A stretch of 64,000 nt of DNA from Gemmatimonadetes bacterium bin94 (GTDB lineage Bacteria > Gemmatimonadota > Gemmatimonadetes > Longimicrobiales > Gaopeijiaceae), in the NCBI GenBank assembly GCA_002238865.1, contig MPNE01000013.1, forward strand, positions 25,415 through 89,414. Reading direction: 5' to 3'. This document shows, one piece after another, positions 1 through 8,146 of the stretch; the first letter of the stretch is position 1; every line of letters begins with the position of its first letter. The position numbers and the translations under genes were made by a program. The notes under the pieces are model-generated. The model saw only the letters and a list, made by a program, of their open reading frames with translations. It made no database searches and had not been told where the DNA came from.

Positions 1-2
1 GA

Positions 3-512
3 GACAGCAGAGCGTTCGACCAGCTTGTCCGCCGGCACCTCAGAACCGCACACGCGGTCGCAAGGGCCAACGTGGACATCGTCAGTGACGCGGACGACGT
101 GTGTCAGGATGCCTTCATCCGGGCGTTGCAGCGGATCGACGACTGCCGCAACCCCGACCGCTTCGGAGCATGGTTGATGTCGATCGTCCGCAACACGGCG
201 CACAACCGCAGGGAGTACAATCAGGTCCGCGCGACGGTGCCGCTCGACACGGTGCCTTCCGCGACGTCGAGGGACAATCCGCTCGAGGACGCGGGCAGAT
301 CGGAATTGCGGGGTCGGCTGAAGGAAGCCATGGGTCATCTCACGGATCTGCAGCGCAAGGTTCTGGTCCTCTACGACCTCGAGGGCTGGAAGCACAACGA
401 GATCGCGAGTGAACTGGGGATTTCGCCCGGTTCGTCGCGTGTTCATCTGTACGTTGCCCGCAAGGCAATGCGGAAGCGACTTTCGCAACCCCTGGCACTC
501 GGGAGCCTCTGA
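3..512 (+). CDS. ECF-type RNA polymerase sigma factor, 5' end missing
   Basis: The reading frame is open from the first bases of the window, so the gene starts upstream; about 169 residues are visible. Sigma region 2 is clear (DADDVCQDAFIRAL, then RFGAWLMSIVRN), and region 4 forms the C-terminal helix-turn-helix (LQRKVLVLYDLEGWKHNEIA followed by LGISPGSSRVHLYVARKAMR). It would direct RNA polymerase to a small stress or envelope regulon. The next gene starts on the base after its stop codon, and the third gene overlaps the second, so the three form an operon. The GTG at 72 lies inside region 2 and is not the true start. The family is secure; the signal it answers is unknown. Confidence 0.9.
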   Translation, partial: DSRAFDQLVRRHLRTAHAVARANVDIVSDADDVCQDAFIRALQRIDDCRNPDRFGAWLMSIVRNTAHNRREYNQVRATVPLDTVPSATSRDNPLEDAGRSELRGRLKEAMGHLTDLQRKVLVLYDLEGWKHNEIASELGISPGSSRVHLYVARKAMRKRLSQPLALGSL

Positions 513-935
513 ATGACCAATCTGCCGACCGACCCCCGCAGCGAAGCACGACGGGACCGGCCCCCGGGCGAGAGCCCGAAGCCGCACACAGGGTCCGCGG
601 CCTCCGAGTTGACGCCGGAGCAGGATCCGAACCGCTGGGAGTTCCTCGTGGCCCGGATCTCGGCTCGCGCCCGGCCCATCCTCGAAGCCCGTCGCCGGCA
701 GCACAGCCTCGCCCGCACGCTCGCGGATTGGCGCCGGCCCGTGTTGACCACGGCGGGAGGCCTCGCCGGCGCCGCCATGGTCACCCTGCTGCTCCTGCCC
801 GGCCAGGACGGTGCTCCGGCGGAGGCATCCCTCGCCGAGGTGATGATCCCCTGGTCCGTCGCGGCCTGGATCGACGGGAGCTACACCCCGACCGTGGAGG
901 AGCTCGTACAGGCCGTCGAGGAGTATGCACCATGA
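513..935 (+). CDS. Small single-pass membrane protein, candidate anti-sigma factor
   Basis: 140 residues, starting directly after the sigma factor stop. The N-terminal 60 residues are polar and proline-rich, a basic stretch follows, and one hydrophobic segment lies near residues 74-95 (ending VTLLLLPG), with about 45 residues beyond it. This topology and its place immediately after an ECF sigma gene suggest an anti-sigma factor. No zinc-binding anti-sigma motif (HxxxCxxC) is present, so the role rests on context only. Its stop overlaps the start of the next gene. Confidence 0.6.
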   Translation: MTNLPTDPRSEARRDRPPGESPKPHTGSAASELTPEQDPNRWEFLVARISARARPILEARRRQHSLARTLADWRRPVLTTAGGLAGAAMVTLLLLPGQDGAPAEASLAEVMIPWSVAAWIDGSYTPTVEELVQAVEEYAP

Positions 936-1417
936 GTGGACGATCCACCGCAGCCACCCTGCTCGCCGCCGTCTTCTTCGCCGGGGTCGCTTCCACCCTT
1001 GGCGCGCTCCGCCTCGTGGAAGGGAGGCCACCTCCCCGGTTCGTCCAGGAACAGCCGCGGGACCGCGATGACCGCCCGCCCGGCGTGACCCGCCGGCCCG
1101 GGGGCATGGCGGAGTCACGCCGGCTCATGGAGCTGGCGCGCATGGAGGTCTCGGAACAACTGTCCAGTGCGCTGAACCTCACCCCGGAGCAACACGTTGC
1201 CATCGAAGAAGCCATGGAGAGATCCCGGATCGAGGCCCAGGAGGTGATGTCGGAGTTCCTCCCTCGTCTGCAGGGCGGGATGGACTCGCTACAGGCCGAG
1301 ATCGAACGGATCCTCACGCCCGAGCAGCGCGCAGCCTTCCTCGACTTCCGGCGGGAGGACCGCGCTCGCTTCAGACGGGGCCCCGGGCGACGGTTTCGCC
1401 CGCCCGGAACGCGTTAG
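932..1417 (+). CDS. Spy/CpxP-like periplasmic protein with LTPEQ repeats
   Basis: 161 residues from an ATG that overlaps the preceding stop (ATGA). An N-terminal hydrophobic segment (about residues 7-27) looks like a signal anchor or signal peptide. The mature part is charged and helical, with two LTPEQ motifs (LNLTPEQHVAIEEA and ILTPEQRAAFLDF) typical of the Spy/CpxP/heavy-metal-resistance LTXXQ family, and an Arg/Pro-rich tail. Such proteins act as periplasmic chaperones or sensors of envelope or metal stress. Being third in a sigma operon, it may help control sigma release. This is inferred from family and context. Confidence 0.6.
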   Translation: MSGRSTAATLLAAVFFAGVASTLGALRLVEGRPPPRFVQEQPRDRDDRPPGVTRRPGGMAESRRLMELARMEVSEQLSSALNLTPEQHVAIEEAMERSRIEAQEVMSEFLPRLQGGMDSLQAEIERILTPEQRAAFLDFRREDRARFRRGPGRRFRPPGTR

Positions 1418-1579
1418 CAGTACCCGGGGAGCGGGCCCGCAGGCGGCTCGACCACCAGGCCCAACCCTTGCGACGGTTCCATTTCCGGGCATCTTGTCAT
1501 GTCCCGGCCATGAAACGGACAGCTTTTTTCGTGGCCGACCATCGCGCATTCCCAACAGGATCGGCCAACGCCTCCCAAC

Positions 1580-2551
1580 ATGAAGCGCATCCTCATCACG
1601 GGGGCCGCGGGCCAGATCGGTACCGAGTTGGGCGCTCGCCTGGCGGACCGTTACGGGCCCGGCGCGATCCTGGCGACGGACATCCGCGCCCCCTCCGTCT
1701 GGGCCGGGACCGCGCCGGCGGAGCAGCTCGACTGTCTCGACCTGGTCGCGTTGCGGGACGCGGTCAAGCGTTTTCGCGCCACCCACATCGTCCACCTGGC
1801 CGCGGTCCTGTCCGCGGCGGCCGAACGCGACCCCGCGCGCGCCTACCGGATCAACATGGGCGGGCTGGTGAACGTGCTGCAGGTGGCTGCAGAGTGTGTC
1901 TGCGGCGTGTTCACGCCGAGTTCGATCGCGGTTTTCGGGCCGGACACCCCCCGTGATCCCGCGCCCCAGTCCACACTGCAGCGCCCGACGACCATGTACG
2001 GCGTGACCAAGGTCGCCGGCGAACTCCTCTGCGACTACTACCACACGCGCTTCGGCGTCGACGCCCGGGGGTTGCGTTTCCCCGGCCTCGTCTCCTACAC
2101 CGCGCCGCCCGGCGGAGGAACCACGGACTACGCGGTCGACATCTTCCACGCCGCCCTCGACACCGGACGCTACACATGCTTCCTCGAGGCGGACACGCGG
2201 ATGGACATGATGTACATGCCGGACGCGATCAGGGCGATTCTCGAGCTCCTGGAAGCACCCTCCGAGAACCTGGTCCACCGGAACGCCTTCAACATTTCGT
2301 CCATGCACTTCACGCCGGCCGAACTCGCCGACGCGATCAGGGTTCACATTCCCGGTTTCGAGATCCACTACGCGCCGGACCCGCTGCGCCAGGCCATCGC
2401 CGATTCGTGGCCAACGCGCCTCGATGACTCCGAGGCCCGCGAGCAGTGGGGCTGGTGCCCGGAATACGAGCTCCCCGACATGGTGGCGGACATGTTCAGA
2501 GGGCTCGGAAAACGCCTCGCCCGACATGGATCGGGTTCCGCCGGAAGGTAG
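1580..2551 (+). CDS. L-threonine 3-dehydrogenase, SDR (epimerase-like) type
   Basis: 323 residues. An extended SDR with the NAD-binding GAAGQIG motif at 8-14, a catalytic Ser near 114-115 and YGVTK (Tyr140, Lys144). The FPGLVSYTAPPGGGTTDYAV segment and the C-terminal DSWPTRLDDSEAREQWGW segment are typical of the short-chain threonine dehydrogenases rather than UDP-glucose epimerases. It oxidises L-threonine to 2-amino-3-ketobutyrate with NAD+. The next gene encodes the ligase that uses this product, which strongly supports the call. Cytosolic. The 162 bp upstream (1418-1579) hold no gene that I can support. Confidence 0.88.
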   Translation: MKRILITGAAGQIGTELGARLADRYGPGAILATDIRAPSVWAGTAPAEQLDCLDLVALRDAVKRFRATHIVHLAAVLSAAAERDPARAYRINMGGLVNVLQVAAECVCGVFTPSSIAVFGPDTPRDPAPQSTLQRPTTMYGVTKVAGELLCDYYHTRFGVDARGLRFPGLVSYTAPPGGGTTDYAVDIFHAALDTGRYTCFLEADTRMDMMYMPDAIRAILELLEAPSENLVHRNAFNISSMHFTPAELADAIRVHIPGFEIHYAPDPLRQAIADSWPTRLDDSEAREQWGWCPEYELPDMVADMFRGLGKRLARHGSGSAGR

Positions 2552-2558
2552 GCCGCAA

Positions 2559-3791
2559 ATGCCGATGGACCGCCTGACGGGCGTGGTCAACGGACTCGTC
2601 GCCAGGATGGAAGAGCAGGGAACCGCGAAGGGCGCGGAGGTGGTGGTCCGGGAGGTAATCCCGGCGGCGGGTGACACGGGCCCCCGCTTCCTCCTGGAGG
2701 GGCAGGGCGACAAACCCTTCATTCGCATGAACGCGAACTCCTACCTGGGCCTGAGTCTGCACCCGGACGTCATCGCGGCCGAGGAAGCCACCGCGCGCGC
2801 CATGGGAGCCGGACCGGGGGCCGTGCGGTTCATCGCGGGCACCCACAGTCCGCACGTTGAACTGGAGCGCGATCTGGCCGCGTTTCACGGCCGCGAAGAG
2901 GGCATGATCTTCTCGTCGGCCTACGCCGCCGTGGTGAGCGCGATCGCATCGCTCACCGACAAGACCACCTTCGTGATCTCGGACGAACTCAACCACAACT
3001 GCATCATCAACGCGATTCGCATGTCGCGCCCTGCCGGCAAGGCCATCTACCCGCATCTGGATCTCGCCGCGCTGGACCGCCTGCTGGAGGAAACGAAGGG
3101 CCGTGCTCGCCGGGTGATCGTGGTGACCGACGGCATCTTCTCGATGCGCGGAGACCATGCCCCGGTGGACGAGATCATGGACATCGCCGGGCGCCACGAT
3201 CCGGACTACCCCGAGAACGTGGTCGTCCTGGTGGACGATTCCCACGGTGTCGGCGCGTTTGGGCCAACCGGCCGGGGAACCGAGGAGTACACGGGCAGCC
3301 CTCCCTCGGACATTCTGGTCGGCACTCTGGGCAAGGCTTTCGGCGTCAACGGCGGCTATGTGGTTTCAAGCGCCCCGGTTGTTCGTTTTCTGCGCGAGTC
3401 GTCCCCGCTCTACATCTATTCGAACCCTATCACGGCCGGCGAGGCCGCGGCGGCGCGCAAGTCCCTGGAGATCCTCACGGGTCCCGAGGGCGAACGGCGT
3501 CTCCAGCACCTGCGTGCCCTGACCAGGCGGTTCGAACAGGGGCTCCTTGCGCGCGGCTTCGAGATCATCCACGGCGACCATCCCATAACACCCATCATGG
3601 TCCGCGACACCGCCGAGACCCGGCGACTCGTCGCCGCCCTCTTCGACGCCGGCATCCTCGCCACGGGCCTCGCCTTCCCCGTCGTGCCCCGCGGCGACGA
3701 GTCGATCCGCTTCCAGATCAACGCGGATCACACGGCAACCGGGATCGACCAGGTCCTGACGGCGCTGGCCGATGCCCGCGCCACCGGCTGA
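2559..3791 (+). CDS. kbl: 2-amino-3-ketobutyrate CoA ligase (glycine C-acetyltransferase)
   Basis: 410 residues; a PLP fold-type I enzyme of the alpha-oxoamine synthase family. Visible motifs are the substrate-loop NSYLGLSLHP, the aldimine Asp-His pair in DDSHGVGAFG and the PLP lysine in GTLGKAFG near residue 259. It cleaves 2-amino-3-ketobutyrate with CoA to glycine and acetyl-CoA, completing threonine breakdown begun by the upstream dehydrogenase 7 bp away. ATG at 2559 is chosen because GGAAGG lies just upstream; an earlier in-frame ATG at 2526 would overlap the dehydrogenase. Serine palmitoyltransferase and AONS are relatives, but the neighbour decides for KBL. Confidence 0.88.
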   Translation: MPMDRLTGVVNGLVARMEEQGTAKGAEVVVREVIPAAGDTGPRFLLEGQGDKPFIRMNANSYLGLSLHPDVIAAEEATARAMGAGPGAVRFIAGTHSPHVELERDLAAFHGREEGMIFSSAYAAVVSAIASLTDKTTFVISDELNHNCIINAIRMSRPAGKAIYPHLDLAALDRLLEETKGRARRVIVVTDGIFSMRGDHAPVDEIMDIAGRHDPDYPENVVVLVDDSHGVGAFGPTGRGTEEYTGSPPSDILVGTLGKAFGVNGGYVVSSAPVVRFLRESSPLYIYSNPITAGEAAAARKSLEILTGPEGERRLQHLRALTRRFEQGLLARGFEIIHGDHPITPIMVRDTAETRRLVAALFDAGILATGLAFPVVPRGDESIRFQINADHTATGIDQVLTALADARATG

Positions 3792-3819
3792 GCCGCCCCA
3801 CCACCACCCGCCCCACCCG

Positions 3820-4566
3820 ATGCGCTACGCCTTCATCTCCGACATCCACGGCAACCTCCCCGCGCTGGAAGCGGCCCTCGCGGACATCGCCGGGCGGGAC
3901 GTGGACGCCACCTTCCACCTTGGCGATCTCGTCGGGTACGGCCCCTGGCCCAACGAGGTCATCGAACTCATCCGCAGCGAGGACATCGCGGGGGTGGCGG
4001 GCAACTACGACACGACCGTCGCGCTCGACCACCCGAGTTGCGGCTGCCAGCACGACGATCGCCGCCAGAAGGCGCTTTCGGCACAGAGCTACGCCTGGAC
4101 ACTCGCCCACACCTCCGCCGCCAACCGGCGCTTCCTGGCCAGCCTGCCCTTCCGCCTGGACCTGCGGCCCCTCGGGGGCCACACGGGCGGTCCGGGAATC
4201 ATCCTGGTCCACGGCGCGGCCACCCTCAACACCGTGTACTGGCGCGAGGACCGCTCCGATCGCTTCTGCGGCAGGATGACCGCGCGGCTCGGCGCTCGCG
4301 AAGGCGACGCCGTCCTCTTCGGGCACACGCACAAGCCGTGGACCCGTCGCTTCGACGGCCGCACACTGGTCAACACGGGCTCCATCGGCCGTCCCAAGGA
4401 CGGTGATCCGCGCGGGTCCTACGCCCTCGTGGACATCGGCGCGGACGGGCTCGAGGTCACTCTCCCGCGCGTTGCGTACGACCTGGATCGGGCGGTCGCC
4501 GCGATCGCCGAATCGGGACTGCCCGACGCGTTGGGCACCATCCTCCAGACCGGCGGCTCGTTGTAG
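3820..4566 (+). CDS. Calcineurin-like metallophosphoesterase
   Basis: 248 residues from MRYAFISDIHGN, where the fold begins; an upstream in-frame ATG at 3772 would add a His/Pro-rich leader overlapping kbl and is less likely. The dinuclear-metal motifs are all present: DIHGN, GDLVGYG, GNYD, a mid-protein VHG, and FGHTHK near residue 170. A CGCQHDD stretch around residue 75 is an unusual insertion. Members hydrolyse phosphoesters (phosphodiesterase or Ap4A-type activity), but the substrate cannot be read from sequence. It follows the threonine genes closely and may be cotranscribed without a metabolic link. Confidence 0.8.
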   Translation: MRYAFISDIHGNLPALEAALADIAGRDVDATFHLGDLVGYGPWPNEVIELIRSEDIAGVAGNYDTTVALDHPSCGCQHDDRRQKALSAQSYAWTLAHTSAANRRFLASLPFRLDLRPLGGHTGGPGIILVHGAATLNTVYWREDRSDRFCGRMTARLGAREGDAVLFGHTHKPWTRRFDGRTLVNTGSIGRPKDGDPRGSYALVDIGADGLEVTLPRVAYDLDRAVAAIAESGLPDALGTILQTGGSL

Positions 4567-4612
4567 CGCCCCGCACCCGCTCTCGGTGCTCACGCGGGCT
4601 AACCCACGGTAA

Positions 4613-4628
4613 GCCGGCAGGGGCCGGC
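4613..4628. terminator. Short GC hairpin between convergent genes
   Basis: GCCGGC-AGGG-GCCGGC can form a 6-bp stem with a 4-base loop in the 75-bp gap between the convergent metallophosphoesterase and outer-membrane protein genes. There is no T-tract, so terminator function is a weak inference from position. Confidence 0.3.
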
Positions 4629-4641
4629 CCTTCCATATGTT

Positions 4642-5769
4642 CTAGAAGCCGGGTCTCACCTTCAGGAAGAACGTCCCTCCGAAGCGCGTGTAGTAGGCAC
4701 CGCTGATGTTGGTCTCCACCTTCTGCCAGCCGAAGCGAAAGGATGCATCCACTTCCGTCGACATGAAGCGCGTGATCTCCGCGTACAGGAGGGAGGCGTT
4801 GTCGCCTTCCTCTCCCGGCACGAGGTGGTCCTGGACCGGGTTGCGATACCGCTTTCTCGCCAGCGTCCCTTCGAAGTCGAGCTGCGTGCTGCTTCCCAGC
4901 GACCACGTCAATTCGCCCTTGAGGACCGCTGCGTTGTATTCGACGCGGGGGGCATTGGACCGGCTCAGCCTGCCATCGAGGCTGAGTCGGATGATCAGCC
5001 GTTCGGTTTCCCGTTCGTAGGAAACTCCGCCGCCTACGGCATGGTCGGCCCTGAGCAGACCCAGACCCTGCTTCGGGTAACTGTTGTAGCGGTAGTTCGC
5101 GAAGACGCCGAACTTCGAGAAGTCATCGGTTCTTGCCGGATCTCGAGAGTCCCTCACCGCTTCCGTTCTGACGATGATCGAAGACCGGTCAAGGAGGTCG
5201 AGCTGGGGGAGAGCCTTCGGAGCAGCATAGTCGGCCATTTCGCCGGTGACGGCCATGCTGAGGTCAAGGCCGGGGCGCACGGATCTGCCGTAGCCCACTT
5301 TCGCCGTGTACGTCTCGTAGCCCGGAGACAGGTATAGCGGCAACGGGGGCCGGTCGGCGATGCTGCGGGCCCGGGCCGTGGCCTCCGTCGTGAAGGTGCC
5401 GCCAGCCAGTGCCTGGCCGTAGGTCATCGTCAGACGGCCACTGTGCTCGCGGGGCGCGTAGTTGCGCAGCTGGAAGCCCCCGGTCGCGAATTGCCGCACC
5501 CCGCCGTCAAAGTCGAGCACGAGGGCCCGACGCCCGGAGGGAAGGAAATCGACGCCCCCGCGGGCGGTCCAATGGCCGACACCCGCCAGGGCACTGTCGG
5601 TGGAATCGACCTGGGGGACCGTGATGGCGGAAAAGTTCCCCAGGTACACCTCCATCGCCGCGCCCCCGGTAATGACGAGATCGTTCAGGCGAACCTGGCC
5701 CGCCAGGGGGCTGACAACGCCCAGCGCCAGGCCGAGCGGCAACAGGGTGAGGTATCTGCAGGCCTTCAC
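4642..5769 (-). CDS. Outer-membrane beta-barrel protein, unrecognised family
   Basis: 375 residues with a clean signal peptide (hydrophobic core LTLLPLGLALGVV, cleavage after SPLAGQ). The mature part is rich in alternating aromatic/polar strands and short Gly/Asn turns, and it ends in FLKVRPGF, a C-terminal Phe as recognised by the BAM machinery. I do not recognise a family beyond outer-membrane barrel. It is the last gene of a minus-strand operon with a coiled-coil periplasmic protein, response regulator, sensor kinase and lipoprotein, and overlaps the preceding gene by 4 bp. A structural or transport role downstream of the two-component system is inferred. Confidence 0.7.
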   Translation of the reverse strand: MKACRYLTLLPLGLALGVVSPLAGQVRLNDLVITGGAAMEVYLGNFSAITVPQVDSTDSALAGVGHWTARGGVDFLPSGRRALVLDFDGGVRQFATGGFQLRNYAPREHSGRLTMTYGQALAGGTFTTEATARARSIADRPPLPLYLSPGYETYTAKVGYGRSVRPGLDLSMAVTGEMADYAAPKALPQLDLLDRSSIIVRTEAVRDSRDPARTDDFSKFGVFANYRYNSYPKQGLGLLRADHAVGGGVSYERETERLIIRLSLDGRLSRSNAPRVEYNAAVLKGELTWSLGSSTQLDFEGTLARKRYRNPVQDHLVPGEEGDNASLLYAEITRFMSTEVDASFRFGWQKVETNISGAYYTRFGGTFFLKVRPGF

Positions 5770-6740
5770 GACTCTCTCCCGGCCGCTTCCACGAAGCTCC
5801 TCGACTTTTCCTTCAACCCGTCGATCAGTTCGATGAAGCCCTCCCTCGTCAGGCTCAGGCGCTCAAGCCGTTCTTCCAACGGCAGACGAAGCAGGTTGAC
5901 GACCGTCGTGTCGCCAACTCCAGTCACTCCGCTGAGGTCCGTGTTCGCGGTAGGGGGCGTCACCACCGGCACCGCCCTGTCGTCGAACACATTCAGAGCG
6001 GCACGGACATCTTCCCGGGTCCGGTCCCGCCGTTGCCGCCTCACCAGATAGGCGATTTCCCTGTCCAGGCCCTCCACCACGTCTTCCAGCTGCTCGACTC
6101 TCCTGTCGATGAACCGCGCCTTGCGCAGAATGTCGGCCCTGCTGTCGCCCTCCCGAATGCTGATGTCGGGCATCGGCGGGACTTCGAACGATTGCCGCGG
6201 ACCGAGTATCTCTGCGACTTCCACCTCCACTTCCTCCAAGCGGCGATTGAACTTCGTGTAGAGGGCCTGTTCCTCGCCCTGAGAACCCACGGGAGACCGC
6301 TCCAGAACAGCGACCAGAATGTCCAGATAGGCGTGCAGGCTCCCAAGCAGACCATCGTAGGCCGTGTACCATTCCTCCTTGCGTGCGTTGAGCACACTCT
6401 GCAGCCTGTCTCTCTCTCCCTGAAGGTTCTGGAACCCGGCCAGCAGCCGTCCGATGCGGTCGTCGTCTTCCGCCCTCTGGGCGTTGTCGTAGTCGGTCAG
6501 GAGCTGGCCCCATTGGTTCTCGATGACCTGGTAGTCCTGGTAGGCCGCGTTGTACGAATCCCGCGCCGAACCGTATTTCAATTCCCACTCGGCCACCCAA
6601 TCCGCTGCGCTCTGTGCCGCCAGGCCCGTCGGAGCGGCAGCCGCGGACAGCAACCCCAGGGCCACCAGCCAGGCGCACTTCCGCCATCGCAGCGGTGCCG
6701 CAGTCTCACCGTCGGCTGCCGGAAACGGGACGCGTCTCAT
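5766..6740 (-). CDS. Exported coiled-coil protein
   Basis: 324 residues. A long signal sequence (hydrophobic segment about residues 24-41, ending LAAQ) is followed by extended heptad-rich helices (about 45-165 and 195-245), a short proline-rich linker (VPVVTPPTAN) and a final helix. No catalytic motif is seen. It overlaps both the response regulator gene (upstream) and the barrel gene (downstream) by 4 bp, so the product is probably made in step with the barrel, perhaps as a periplasmic partner or spacer. No known family was recognised. Confidence 0.65.
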   Translation of the reverse strand: MRRVPFPAADGETAAPLRWRKCAWLVALGLLSAAAAPTGLAAQSAADWVAEWELKYGSARDSYNAAYQDYQVIENQWGQLLTDYDNAQRAEDDDRIGRLLAGFQNLQGERDRLQSVLNARKEEWYTAYDGLLGSLHAYLDILVAVLERSPVGSQGEEQALYTKFNRRLEEVEVEVAEILGPRQSFEVPPMPDISIREGDSRADILRKARFIDRRVEQLEDVVEGLDREIAYLVRRQRRDRTREDVRAALNVFDDRAVPVVTPPTANTDLSGVTGVGDTTVVNLLRLPLEERLERLSLTREGFIELIDGLKEKSRSFVEAAGRES

Positions 6741-8146
6741 GTGCCGATCCCGTACTTCTCGATCTTGTAGTACAGTGCGCTCTTTTTGATCCCCAGGAGC
6801 CGTGCCGCTTCGGCCTTCACGCCGCCGGCCCGCTCCAGCGCCTGGCGAATCAATCGCTCTTCCATGTTGTCCATGGCGCGGCCCAGGTCGACCCCGTCAC
6901 CCAGCGCGGGCCCGACCGAAATGCCCGCCGCGCCTCCGTTTGCCAGGAACGGCAGGTCGCCTTCCTCCAGCACCTCTCCGTCGGCGAGCACCAACGCTCT
7001 TTCGATCACGTTTTCGAGCTCGCGGACGTTGCCCGGCCAGTCGTAGTCTTCCAGGCGCTTCATCGCGCCGGGGTCGATGGCCACCACGGCGGACCGGGTC
7101 CTGGACTGCAGCTTCGTGACGAAGTGCTCGGCAAGGACTCCGATGTCGTCCTTGCGCTCTCTGAGGGGCGGCACCGTTACGGGTACGACGTGAAGCCGGT
7201 AGTACAGATCCTCGCGGAAGGCGTTCCCCGAAAGCAGTTCGTCGGCCGGCGTATTGGTCGCCGCGACGATGCGCACGTCTACCGGAATCGTCTTTTCGCC
7301 GCCTACGCGCTCCAGCTCGCGCTCCTGGAGAACCCGCAGAAGTCGCACCTGCGTCGCGGCATTGATGGTCGAGATCTCGTCCAGAAACAGCGTTCCGCCA
7401 TCCGCCAGCTCGAACCGGCCCCGGCGTTTCTTTTCGGCGCCCGTAAATGCTCCCCGTTCGTGCCCGAAGAGCTCCGAATCGAGCAGTCCTTCAGGAAGAG
7501 CGCCACAGTTCACACGCACGAACGGTCCCTTGTGCCGGCCGGAACGTGCGTGGATCGCCCGTGCCACCAGCTCCTTCCCGGTGCCGGACTCCCCGTAAAC
7601 CATCACCGTGGAGTCCGAACGGGCTACCCGCTCCACGAAGCGTTTGATCTGGCGAATCCCGGCCGAATCCCCGACCATCTGGCCATAGGGGGTGCTGCCA
7701 TCCCCGGTCTCGCTGCGCAGATAGGTGTTCTCCACCCGCAGCGCCAGGTTCTCGCTCTCGAGGCGCAACCGTTCCTCGCGCTCTCTGAGGATGCGGTCCA
7801 CCTTGATCCCGAATTCTTCCGACGAGAAGGGCTTGGAGATGAAGTCGCAGGCACCCAGCTTCATCGCCTCGACCGCCTTCTCCACCGTTCCGTGCGCGGT
7901 GATCACCAGGACATCGGTGTTCGGCGAGTTGCTCTTGACGCCCTTCAACACCTTGATCCCGTCCACCCTGGCCATCTTCAGGTCGGTGATCACGAGGTCG
8001 GCGCCCTCTTCCTCCAACAGGCGCAATCCCTCCTGTCCACCGCCGGCGGAGAGGGTTCGGTGTCCTCGGCGCCGCATGAGCAACTCGAGTCCCTCGCGCA
8101 TGCCATCGTGGTCGTCGATGATCAACACCTGTCGCAAACTGCTCAT
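6737..8146 (-). CDS. NtrC-family sigma54-dependent response regulator
   Basis: 469 residues in three domains. The receiver domain has Asp10/Asp11, phospho-acceptor Asp55 and Lys105. A linking coiled coil is followed by the AAA+ domain: Walker A GESGTGKE at 185-192, the sigma54-contacting GAFTGA loop at 232-237, Walker B LFLDEI near 253-258. The Fis-type helix-turn-helix at the C-terminus ends KSALYYKIEKYGIGT. When phosphorylated by the adjacent kinase it should activate sigma54 promoters. It overlaps both the kinase gene and the coiled-coil gene by 4 bp. Targets are unknown; its own operon is the first candidate. Confidence 0.93.
   Translation of the reverse strand: MSSLRQVLIIDDHDGMREGLELLMRRRGHRTLSAGGGQEGLRLLEEEGADLVITDLKMARVDGIKVLKGVKSNSPNTDVLVITAHGTVEKAVEAMKLGACDFISKPFSSEEFGIKVDRILREREERLRLESENLALRVENTYLRSETGDGSTPYGQMVGDSAGIRQIKRFVERVARSDSTVMVYGESGTGKELVARAIHARSGRHKGPFVRVNCGALPEGLLDSELFGHERGAFTGAEKKRRGRFELADGGTLFLDEISTINAATQVRLLRVLQERELERVGGEKTIPVDVRIVAATNTPADELLSGNAFREDLYYRLHVVPVTVPPLRERKDDIGVLAEHFVTKLQSRTRSAVVAIDPGAMKRLEDYDWPGNVRELENVIERALVLADGEVLEEGDLPFLANGGAAGISVGPALGDGVDLGRAMDNMEERLIRQALERAGGVKAEAARLLGIKKSALYYKIEKYGIGT

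Noticed and set aside
1418..1579. Possible riboswitch ahead of the threonine dehydrogenase gene (glycine-type considered)
   Set aside because: No conserved riboswitch core or convincing terminator/anti-terminator pairing could be traced by eye.
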